Source of the DNA: JBBPZA01 sp963728925
Lineage (GTDB): Bacteria; Actinomycetota; Thermoleophilia; Solirubrobacterales; Solirubrobacteraceae
DNA: 64,000 nucleotides
Direction: 5' to 3'
NCBI GenBank assembly: GCA_963728925.1
Contig: CAVSMB010000006.1
Coordinates: 1 to 64,000 of the forward strand
Shown here: positions 17,010 to 24,106 of the stretch, piece by piece
How the letters are laid out: every line of letters begins with the position of its first letter
Position numbering within the stretch: the first letter of the stretch is position 1
The notes under the pieces: generated by a model
What the model saw: the letters and a program-made list of their open reading frames with translations, nothing else
Told to the model about the DNA's origin: nothing
Database searches by the model: none
Position numbers and translations under genes: made by a program

Positions 17010-18959
17010 GTACGCCCGACATGACCAACGACTCGGGGGTGAGAGTCCCCTGTGGAGGTTGATGGCACCAACCACAAGCCAATGGCAACTGCGTCGTCGT
17101 GAGGCGGGGTGGGAAGGAAGCCGGAGGCGAAACCGCGACCCTAGGAACACATGGCCGACCGTCGCTGCGGCGGGGGTGGGCTGCGCGTATGAGGCGCGGC
17201 GGCCCGGGCGAGCCAGCATTGCATGGCGAAGCCCGATGTCCATCAAGGGGCCGTCACGTAGACGCGGTGGGTGCGCGGGGAAGGCCGTTGGTCTTATTCG
17301 GGGAGGGCTCTGCGGGTGTCCCGGGATGCCTCGTCACGCGTGGCGTGCTCGCGGGGTGGTGCGGGACGGTCGCGGTCGAGAGGCCGCGGCTCGCTGCAGA
17401 GCAATCAGCAGAGGCCGTAGTACCAGCGGGGATCGCTGTCGCTGGGAAGGGCCGAACGCGAAGCCGAGCGTCAAGACGTTCGTGCTCGTGGTCGTTGCGA
17501 TGATCGCAGCCAACCCCGATCGGGGCCTGGCGGGGAGAGTCCAGAGGTGAAGCCCGAGGACGCCCGGCCAGAGCGCAGCAACGATCCGGCGCCGAATGAC
17601 ACCGCCGCTCACCCCGCCAAGGCGGGCTTGTGGGAGCAGGTCTTGGCCCGCGAGAACCTTGCCGAGGCGCTCAGACGCGTCGAGCGGAACGCCGGTGCCG
17701 CGGGCATCGACGGGATGAGCACCAGGGAGTTGCGGCCATGGTTGAAAGACCACTGGCCGGAGGTCCGCTCGCAGCTTGACGCGGGCACTTACCGGCCGCA
17801 GCCCGTCAGGAGGGTGATGATCCCCAAGCCCTCCGGTGGATTGCGGATGTTGGGGGTGCCGGCTGCGGTGGATCGGTTGATCTGCCAGGCCATCGCGCGG
17901 GTGCTCACGCCTGTGTTCGATCCGCAGTTCCATCCTCATAGCTTCGGCTTTCGGCCGGGGCGCTCGCAGCATCACGCTGTTGAGCGGGCACGCCAGTTCA
18001 TCGTTGATGATGCGGTGTGGTGCGTCGATTTTGATTTGGACTCGTTTTTCGATCGAGTTCAGCACGACGCTTTGATGGCCAGGGTCGCGAGACGGGTGCA
18101 TGACAAGCGGCTGCTGCGGTTGATCCGGCGCTACCTGGAAGCGGGCGTTATGGATGGCGGGCTGGTGCACGCGAGCGAGGAGGGGACCCCTCAGGGTTCT
18201 CCGCTCTCGCCGCTGCTCTCGAACGTCATGCTCGACGACCTCGACTGGGAGCTGGAGCGCCGCGGGCACCGGTTCGTGCGCTTCGCCGACGACGGACGGA
18301 TTTACGTCCAAAGCCGGCGGGCGGGCGAGCGGGTCATGCAGGGCATCACGCAGTACGTCGAGCAGCGCCTCAAGCTCAAGGTCAATCGCGAGAAGTCGGT
18401 GGTTGACCGGGCGACGAAGCGGCCCCTGCTGGGGTTTCGCTTCGCCTACCGCCGCGATGAGGTCAGAGTGCTGGTGGACCCCAAGCGCGTCAAACGCGCC
18501 AAGGACCGCCTGCGCCAACTGACCTCGCGCCGCTGGGGTGTGTCTATGCAGCGGCGGATCTTTGAGATCAACCGCTTCACCGACGGGTGGACGGCCTACT
18601 TCGCGTTGGCCGATACGCCCTCCCCGTTCAGGGAGCTCGACAAGTGGCTCAGACGACGCCTGCGGCAGGTCCGCTGGAAGGAGTGGAAGCGCCCGCGCAC
18701 CAAGTTGCGCAAGCTGCGAGCGGCAGGACTCCCTGAGCACGACGCCCGCCGATGGGCGTTCTCGCGCAAGGGATACTGGCGCATCGCAGGCTCCCCAGTC
18801 CTCTCCACCGCCCTGCCCAACGCCTACTGGGCCGACCTCGGCCTGAAAGGGTTCTCCGAACCCTACCGCCGGTTCCGGGATGCTAAGCGAACCGCCCGGT
18901 GCGGACCCGCACGCCGGGTGGTGTGGGGGGCGTCGGGGTGAGCTCGGCGCCTACCCGAT
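17010..18959 (+). mobile_element. Group II intron 4, class C, tandem copy of intron 3 type
   Basis: Also exactly 1950 nt: 5' GTACGCCCGACATGACC at 17010 (A for G at the third base of the consensus), 3' CCTACCCGAT at 18959. It is a diverged paralogue of intron 3, not a recent duplicate. Domain V arms are ACCGCCCGG and CCGGGTGGT, so the stem has changed by compensating pairs relative to intron 3 while TGCG-GACC-CGCA and the CGC triad are conserved. Its 3' end abuts TCACAGGGCC, the resumption of the methyltransferase. Confidence 0.85.
17547..18941 (+). CDS. Class C group II intron reverse transcriptase (intron 4)
   Basis: A 464-residue GsI-IIC-type enzyme, collinear with the intron 3 protein. 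Blocks: LWEQVLARENLAEALRRVER, GAAGIDGMS, PVRRVMIPKPSGGLRMLGVP, SFGFRPGRSQHHAV, DFDLDSFFDRVQHDALMAR, EGTPQGSPLSPLLSNVMLDD and catalytic VRFADDGRIYV (FADD). The C-terminus is unusual. At the position where the intron 3 protein ends FREC-stop, a one-base difference gives FRDAKRTARCGPARRVVW, so translation runs through domain V into domain VI before stopping at 18941. GTG 17547 matches the intron 3 start and context. Confidence 0.9.
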   Translation: MKPEDARPERSNDPAPNDTAAHPAKAGLWEQVLARENLAEALRRVERNAGAAGIDGMSTRELRPWLKDHWPEVRSQLDAGTYRPQPVRRVMIPKPSGGLRMLGVPAAVDRLICQAIARVLTPVFDPQFHPHSFGFRPGRSQHHAVERARQFIVDDAVWCVDFDLDSFFDRVQHDALMARVARRVHDKRLLRLIRRYLEAGVMDGGLVHASEEGTPQGSPLSPLLSNVMLDDLDWELERRGHRFVRFADDGRIYVQSRRAGERVMQGITQYVEQRLKLKVNREKSVVDRATKRPLLGFRFAYRRDEVRVLVDPKRVKRAKDRLRQLTSRRWGVSMQRRIFEINRFTDGWTAYFALADTPSPFRELDKWLRRRLRQVRWKEWKRPRTKLRKLRAAGLPEHDARRWAFSRKGYWRIAGSPVLSTALPNAYWADLGLKGFSEPYRRFRDAKRTARCGPARRVVWGASG

Positions 18960-19128
18960 TCACAGGGCCTTCTATCAAGCGCTGGGCTACGCCCCGGACT
19001 TCGAGGATCCTTCCACCCACCCGCTCGACGTGGAGACGCAGCTTGGCTGGTCACGCGACATCGGCTTCATCGATGTCGATTGCTACCGGAAGTGGCTGGA
19101 GATGGGGCTGCTGATCGGTGTCAAGTAG
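18960..19128 (+). pseudogene. 3' exon of intron-split class I SAM methyltransferase
   Basis: This is the C-terminal part of the same methyltransferase whose 5' exon ends at 11208: HRAFYQALGYAPDFEDP, VETQLGWSRDIGFIDVDCY, KWLEMGLLIGVK-stop. The family ends this way (HRAF..., LDVETQLGWLR..IGF.DVDC..KW.EL.LL.G), so the gene clearly continues across the 7.75-kb intron array. Joining 11208 to 18960 leaves the reading frame open (TA plus T gives TAT, then CAC AGG), but see the G-run shift in the 5' exon. The insertion splits the gene between the SPTARL and HRAFYQ segments. Confidence 0.85.
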
Positions 19129-19313
19129 ACCCACCGACGCTCGGGCCGCAGCCGCTCTGCGATCCAGCTCAGCCGGAGAGCGAGCGATGATTGCGGTTCC
19201 CAGCGGGACCGCCATCTGCCCCCAAGACCGGCGACTGCGATCGTTGGCGCCACGGGAGAGGTCCGGTCGCGCGTTTCAGGATTGCACCGATGGCGCAGGC
19301 ATGACCCACGCAA

Positions 19314-19319
19314 TACTGT
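19314..19319 (+). promoter_or_regulatory. Candidate -10 element for the CBS-protein gene
   Basis: TACTGT ends 6 bases before ATG 19326, so a transcript starting at the usual distance would be leaderless. No Shine-Dalgarno sequence precedes the ATG. No convincing -35 hexamer was seen. Confidence 0.45.
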
Positions 19320-19325
19320 GGGACC

Positions 19326-20177
19326 ATGTCCACCGCCGTGAACCACGCTTCGCTGACCGGCGTCAACGTGGCCGACGTCATGTCTCCTGGCCTGCTGGTC
19401 TGCGCACCAAGCACGGCCCTGCGCGCGGTGGCCGGGATGATGGTCGTGCACGAGGTGCACGCCGTCGCGCTCTCGGACGCTTCCGCAGGCCGGCCGGCAG
19501 TCGTCACCGACCTCGATCTCGTTGGCGCCGCCACGGCGATCGAAATGGCCGACGCTGCCGCCGTGGCGAGCGCGCCCGTGACCGTCGCACCGAGCGATCC
19601 GTTGATGGCCGCGGCCGCCGCGATGGCCGAGCAGGGCCGGTCACACGTGCTCGTGCTCGAGTCCGGATCGGCCCACCCGGTCGGCATGCTGTCGACCCTC
19701 GACATCGCCGCCGCGCTGGCTGGCCGCGACGCGCGCCTAACCCGTACCCCGCGTCCCGGGCGACCGGCGATCGGCACCTCGAGGCTCGACCGCGTGGCCG
19801 TCGCCAGAGCCATGCACCTCGGCGTCTTCGCCTGCCCACCCGACGCCAGCCTGCGCGAGGTCGCGGCGATCCTCGTCGATAGGCGCGTGCATTGCGTCGC
19901 CGTCGCCGTGACGCCCGCACCCTCGTCGTGGAAGTTCATCACCGACGTGAGCGTGGCGCGCGCGGCGGCCAAGGGCCGGGACGTGCGGGCCGCCGACCTC
20001 GTCGGCGAGGCAACGTGGATCGCGGGCGAAGCGGCGCTCGACGAGGCGACCGCGCTGATGGCGGGCACGGGCACCTCGCACCTGCTCGTGCTCGGCCGCC
20101 ACGAGCCCGTCGGCGTGCTCTCCACGCTGGACGTCATCAACGTCCTCGCCGTCGCCGTCGGCGTCGGCGTCGGCTGA
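19326..20177 (+). CDS. Tandem CBS-domain protein
   Basis: A 283-residue protein with four CBS motifs arranged as two Bateman pairs. The first begins VADVMSPGLLVCAPSTALRA, the second is around VASAPVTVAPSDPLMAAAAA, the third VARAMHLGVFACPPDASLRE and the fourth ADLVGEATWIAGEAALDEAT; each ends in a VGMLSTLDI- or VGVLSTLDV-type strand. Such proteins bind adenosyl ligands (AMP, ATP, SAM) and act as regulators. No catalytic domain is fused. The C-terminus is a low-complexity VAVAVGVGVG tail from a GTC/GGC repeat. CBS proteins such as Hrp1 belong to the DosR regulon, consistent with the stress-like neighbours upstream of the intron array. Confidence 0.85.
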   Translation: MSTAVNHASLTGVNVADVMSPGLLVCAPSTALRAVAGMMVVHEVHAVALSDASAGRPAVVTDLDLVGAATAIEMADAAAVASAPVTVAPSDPLMAAAAAMAEQGRSHVLVLESGSAHPVGMLSTLDIAAALAGRDARLTRTPRPGRPAIGTSRLDRVAVARAMHLGVFACPPDASLREVAAILVDRRVHCVAVAVTPAPSSWKFITDVSVARAAAKGRDVRAADLVGEATWIAGEAALDEATALMAGTGTSHLLVLGRHEPVGVLSTLDVINVLAVAVGVGVG

Positions 20178-20288
20178 GGGTCGGGTGATGGACACGCGTC
20201 GCAGACGCCACGGGCGGACAAGCCGCATGCGCGCTCGCCGTCTTGCCGTAGAGCGCGTGGCCCGCGCGGCGTACGGTAGTCCTGCCGC

Positions 20289-20788
20289 ATGTCCTGCGCC
20301 CAGTCCGACACAGGTGGCCTCGTAGCGATCATCGATCTCCCCAAGGAGCTCGAGATCCGCGTGATCATGGGCCTCTACGACCACCTCCTCACCGACGCCG
20401 GCCGCTCCACGTTCCTCGAGGCGGACTGGACCCTCACGCCTGTGGCCGACCGCGTCGGTTCCGCTACAAGGGCGCCACGCTCGAGCTGCTCGAGCGCGAG
20501 CAGCCCTTCGGCGCCGGCTCGGACCCGTCGAACATCGTCGACGCGCCGTACCCGATCGGGTCCATCCAGGTGCCCGGCGGGGTCGAGCCGATCATCCTCC
20601 ATCGCGACGCCGTCTCCGGTGGCGGCTACGCGATGATCGCCACGGTCATCAGCGCCGACATGGACACCGTCGGCCAGTCCGCCCCGGGCTCGACGACCCG
20701 GTTCGTGGATGTGTCGCTCGACGAGGCGCTGGCGGCGCGGGCCGAGCGGCGTGAGCGGCTCGAGAAGCTGGGAGACGCGCTGGGGTAG
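20289..20788 (+). pseudogene. Truncated, frameshifted biotin-dependent carboxyltransferase (PxpC/KipA-like) remnant
   Basis: Read in two frames this gives the C-terminal half of the carboxyltransferase family that includes 5-oxoprolinase subunit C: LEADWTLTPVADRVG, then after a one-base shift FRYKGATLELLERE, followed by PIGSIQVPGGVEPIILHRDA and GGYAMIATVISADMDTVGQ. The shift lies at about 20458 where GGTTCC stands for an expected GGCTTCC. The first 130-150 residues of the family are missing, so this is a 5'-truncated relic rather than only a sequencing slip. No partner subunit (PxpA/PxpB) lies nearby. A TACGGT hexamer lies 11 bases upstream of ATG 20289. Confidence 0.75.
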
Positions 20789-20910
20789 CGGGCGGCGCCG
20801 CGCGCCGGTGTCCGGCGAGCCCCGATCGGTCCATGGCCAGCGGCCACCAATCGGTCCACTCGCGACGCCCCGCGCTCAGCTTCCCCTCGTCGCCGCCGAT
20901 CAAAGGCCTC

Positions 20911-22338
20911 ATGCCCTCCACCGTGTCGGTTCCGCTTCGCCCGCTCGGCGCCTCGCTCGCCGCCCTCCTCGCCGCCGCCGTCGCGCTGCCCAGCACCGCG
21001 GGCGCCGTCGTCTCGGTCGCCTTCGATCCTTCGTCCGTCGACTTCGGCCTGATGTCGCCGAACGGCCAGGAGCCCCGCCAGACGGTCCAGCTGCGCAACA
21101 CGGGCACAGATCCCGCCAAGGTGAACGGCCTCCAGACCACCGGAGCCGACCCCAACGCGTTTTACGTGAGCCAGAACCAGTGCAGCGGCCAGACCTTGGC
21201 GCCGGCCGGCCAGGCGGGCGACTCCTGCCCCGTCGAGGTCGGGTTCAGCCCGTTCGATCGCCGCAGCTTCGCCGCGCAGCTCGAGGCGACGACGCCGAAC
21301 GGGCCGACCGCGACGCTTGCCCTCGCCGGTACGGCGGGGCACGTCGCGCTCGTCGCGCCTTCCCAGGACTTTGGAAGCTCCGCGGTTGGCGAGCCGGGAA
21401 TGACACGTGTGATCACCGCCACCAACCAGGGCAACCTCGAGGCCAACCTGTTCGTCGCCCTGATCACCGGGCCCGACATCGGCGCCTTCCAGGTCGTGGA
21501 CGAGACCTGCACTTCGACGCCGGTCACCCCCAACGGCGGCACGTGCTCGGTGCGCGTGCGCTTCCTGCCCTCGGCCCCCGGCCGTAAGCGCGCGCGACTC
21601 ACCCTCATCGGAGACGACGACGCCAACCTGCGCGTCGACCTCTCGGGCCTCGCCACCGCCGGGCGCCCGGGGCTGGTCCCCGCGGCGCGCGACTTCGGCA
21701 CCCGTACGGTCGGGTCGGTCTCGCCACCCGTCCGGTTCGCCTTCTCCAACACCGGCGACGGGCCGGTCAGCGTCGACTCGGCCTCCATCGTCGGCCTCGA
21801 TGCCGCCCGCTTCGTCCTGGTGCGCGACGAGTGCACGGGCTCCGAGCTGGCGGCGGGTGGGTCCTGCCGGCTGGCCGCGCGCTTCACCCCCGGCGCGGTC
21901 GGGCCGGCGAGCGCGAGCCTGCGCGTTGTGTCGACGGCGGGCGTCGGGCAGGCCTCCCTCAGCGGCCGCGGCCGGCTCGCCGGTACCGCGAAGCTGTCCT
22001 GGCGACGTGGAATGCGAGTGCGGCTCCGCGGGACCAAGGTCAGCCTCGGCTCGGCCACCTGCACCGACGTCGACGGCTGTCGCCTACGCATACGCGCCCG
22101 CATCAGCGCGCCACGCCGCGGCGGCAAGGGGAGCACCGCGGCCACGACCACCAAGCGTCTCAAGACCGTCCCGGTCGTCCTGCGCAACGGCGAAACCCGG
22201 CCGCTGCGCCTGAAGCTGTCCAGGACCGCGCGAGCGCTCGCGCGCCGGCCCGGCGCCCGGCTCGTCGCGAAGGTCACGGTGACGGCGTCCGGCGCCACCA
22301 CCGCCCGCACGCTCGCCGCGCGCTTCGCCACGCGCTGA
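20911..22338 (+). CDS. Secreted choice-of-anchor D / ASH-like Ig-repeat protein
   Basis: About 475 residues. ATG 20911 gives a signal peptide with hydrophobic core LGASLAALLAAAVALPSTAGA. Three immunoglobulin-like repeats of the choice-of-anchor D/ASH type follow, each with VxFGxxxVG..., a QCSGQTLAPAG- or ECTGSELAAGGSCRL-type cysteine segment and VEVGFSPFDRR- or VRVRFLPSAPG-type strands. The C-terminal ~120 residues are Arg/Lys-rich beta structure (RGMRVRLRGTKVSLGSATC). No LPXTG or membrane anchor is seen, so it is probably exported and cell-wall associated. Such repeats are common in Solirubrobacterales surface proteins. Function unknown. Confidence 0.78.
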   Translation: MPSTVSVPLRPLGASLAALLAAAVALPSTAGAVVSVAFDPSSVDFGLMSPNGQEPRQTVQLRNTGTDPAKVNGLQTTGADPNAFYVSQNQCSGQTLAPAGQAGDSCPVEVGFSPFDRRSFAAQLEATTPNGPTATLALAGTAGHVALVAPSQDFGSSAVGEPGMTRVITATNQGNLEANLFVALITGPDIGAFQVVDETCTSTPVTPNGGTCSVRVRFLPSAPGRKRARLTLIGDDDANLRVDLSGLATAGRPGLVPAARDFGTRTVGSVSPPVRFAFSNTGDGPVSVDSASIVGLDAARFVLVRDECTGSELAAGGSCRLAARFTPGAVGPASASLRVVSTAGVGQASLSGRGRLAGTAKLSWRRGMRVRLRGTKVSLGSATCTDVDGCRLRIRARISAPRRGGKGSTAATTTKRLKTVPVVLRNGETRPLRLKLSRTARALARRPGARLVAKVTVTASGATTARTLAARFATR

Positions 22339-22366
22339 GAGGGCCGGGGCTCGGCAGGCCCCTTTG

Positions 22367-22372
22367 TACAGT
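22367..22372 (+). promoter_or_regulatory. Candidate -10 element upstream of the redox operon
   Basis: TACAGT sits 7 bases before GTG 22380, which opens a nine-codon frame ending across the ATG of the flavoprotein. A transcript from here would be leaderless for that short frame. Confidence 0.4.
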
Positions 22373-22379
22373 CATCCCC

Positions 22380-22409
22380 GTGAGCGCCAGGGCCCCCGAG
22401 CAGGCATGA
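22380..22409 (+). CDS. Possible nine-codon leader peptide coupled to the flavoprotein gene
   Basis: GTG 22380 begins a nine-residue frame (MSARAPEQA) whose TGA at 22407-22409 overlaps the ATG of the downstream gene at 22406 as ATGA. The flavoprotein ATG has only a weak GAGCAGG upstream, so delivery of ribosomes by this short frame would explain its initiation. The peptide has no amino-acid bias suggesting attenuation. This is an inference from spacing alone. Confidence 0.3.
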   Translation: MSARAPEQA

Positions 22410-24106
22410 CCCAGGCGGCCGAGCAGCCCGCGGCCGGCGCCGCCGAGGGCGTCGAGCAGCGCGCGCGCCGGCCGGTGATCCTCGCGGTCGACGACGAGCC
22501 GGCGGTGCTCGCAGCGGTGGCCCGCGACCTGCGTCGCGGGTTCGGCGAGCGCTTCCGCATCATGCGCGCCGCCTCGGGCCCGGAGGCGCTCGACATTCTT
22601 GGCGAGATCCGCACCCGGGGAGAGCAGGTCGCGCTGCTGGTGGCCGACCAGCGCATGCCCGGGATGGCCGGGACCGATTACCTGACGAGGGCGCGCCGGC
22701 TCGTGCCTGAGGCCAAGCGCGTGCTGCTCACGGCCTACGCCGACACCGAGGCCGCGATCTCCGCGATCAACGAGGCCGCGCTGGACTACTACCTGCTCAA
22801 GCCGTGGGACCCTCCCGAGGAGCAGCTCTACCCGGTCGTCGAGGACCTGCTGACCACGTGGGAGGCCGGCGCGGCGCTCGAGGCCGGCGGCGTTCGCATC
22901 GTCGGGCACCGCTTCTCCAAGGAGACCCACGACCTGCGCGACTTCCTCGCGCGCAACCGCGTCCCCGGCCGGTGGCTGGACGTCGAGCGCGACGGCGAGG
23001 CGCGCGAGCTGCTCACCGTGGCCGGCGTCGACCCGGAGCGGCTGCCCGTCGCGCTGCTGGAGGACGGCTCGGTGCTCGAGCGCCCCTCGGTGCTCGAGCT
23101 CGCCGAGCGGCTGGGCGTCTCAATCGCTCCGGCGCAGGAGCATTACGACCTGGTGATCGTCGGCGGAGGCCCCGCCGGCCTCGCCGCCGCGGTCTATGGC
23201 GCCTCGGAGGGCCTCAAGACGGTGATGGTCGAGCGCGAGGCGCCGGGCGGCCAGGCGGGCCAGTCCAGCCGCATCGAGAACTACCTCGGCTTCCCGGCGG
23301 GTCTCTCGGGGTCCGACCTCGCCCGACGCGCGACCGACCAGGCCCGCCGCCTCGGGGCCGAGCTGCTCACCGTCCAGGACGCGACCGCGCTGCGCGTCGA
23401 GGGCTCGGGACGCATCATCGGCCTGAGCGGCGGCGGAACGCTCAGCGCGAACACGGTTCTCGTCGCCTCCGGGGTCGCCTACCGCCAGCTCGACGCGCCG
23501 GGCTTCGCCGACTTCACCGGCGCCGGGATCTACTACGGCGCGGCGCTGACCGAGGCGCGCTCGTGCGCCGACCAGCACGTCGTCGTCATCGGCGGGGCGA
23601 ACTCGGCCGGCCAGGCCGCGGTCTACTTCTCGGGCTACGCCAGTCGCGTGACGATGCTCGTGCGCGGCGACTCCCTGGCCGCCTCGATGTCGCACTACCT
23701 CGTCGAGCAGCTCGAGGCGCTGCCCAACGTCGAGGTCCGCGCTGGCGCCCGGGCATTGGCGGCCGAAGGCGACGATCGCGTGCGACGCCTGCGCATCCGC
23801 GACGCCAACGGGACCGAGACCGTCGAGGACGTCGACGCCTGCTTCGTGTTCATCGGCGCCACGCCGCGGACGGACTGGCTGGCGGGCGTCGTCGCGCGCG
23901 ACGCCCGCGGGTTCATCCTCGCCGGCCCCGAGGTCCGCGAGGACGGCTGGCCGCTCAAGCGCGACCCCTACGTGCTGGAGACCAGCGTGCCCGGCGTGTT
24001 CGTCGCGGGCGACGTGCGCGCGCGCTCGATCAAGCGCGTGGCCAGCGCGGTGGGGGAGGGCTCGATGGCCGTGTCGCTCATCCACGAGTACCTCGCCGGC
24101 GCATGA
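22406..24106 (+). CDS. Response-regulator / glutaredoxin-like / thioredoxin-reductase-like flavoprotein fusion
   Basis: A 566-residue three-part protein. Residues ~22-150 are a receiver domain (VDDEP at 28-32, phosphoacceptor Asp 81 in ADQRMPGM, Thr 109, Lys 132 in LLKPW). Residues ~155-245 are a glutaredoxin/thioredoxin-like fold without CxxC (LRDFLARNRVPGRWLDVE). From ~247 there is a two-dinucleotide-domain flavoprotein: FAD GGGPAG at 253-258, ERE-APGGQAGQSSRIENY, NADPH motif VVIGGANSAGQA and C-terminal GVFVAGDVRARSIKRVASA. The redox-active CxxC of thioredoxin reductases is absent. The next gene encodes a histidine kinase and overlaps by ATGA, so it is the likely phosphodonor. Confidence 0.88.
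   Translation: MTQAAEQPAAGAAEGVEQRARRPVILAVDDEPAVLAAVARDLRRGFGERFRIMRAASGPEALDILGEIRTRGEQVALLVADQRMPGMAGTDYLTRARRLVPEAKRVLLTAYADTEAAISAINEAALDYYLLKPWDPPEEQLYPVVEDLLTTWEAGAALEAGGVRIVGHRFSKETHDLRDFLARNRVPGRWLDVERDGEARELLTVAGVDPERLPVALLEDGSVLERPSVLELAERLGVSIAPAQEHYDLVIVGGGPAGLAAAVYGASEGLKTVMVEREAPGGQAGQSSRIENYLGFPAGLSGSDLARRATDQARRLGAELLTVQDATALRVEGSGRIIGLSGGGTLSANTVLVASGVAYRQLDAPGFADFTGAGIYYGAALTEARSCADQHVVVIGGANSAGQAAVYFSGYASRVTMLVRGDSLAASMSHYLVEQLEALPNVEVRAGARALAAEGDDRVRRLRIRDANGTETVEDVDACFVFIGATPRTDWLAGVVARDARGFILAGPEVREDGWPLKRDPYVLETSVPGVFVAGDVRARSIKRVASAVGEGSMAVSLIHEYLAGA

Noticed and set aside
11209..18959. Retron or diversity-generating retroelement as explanation for the reverse transcriptases
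   Set aside because: Each RT is followed by clear group II domain V and VI structures and has maturase blocks; no template/variable repeats or msr-msd were seen.
20144..20177. GTC/GGC tandem repeat at the end of the CBS gene as a phase-variable tract
   Set aside because: The repeat is short, imperfect and in-frame, so it looks like low-complexity coding sequence.
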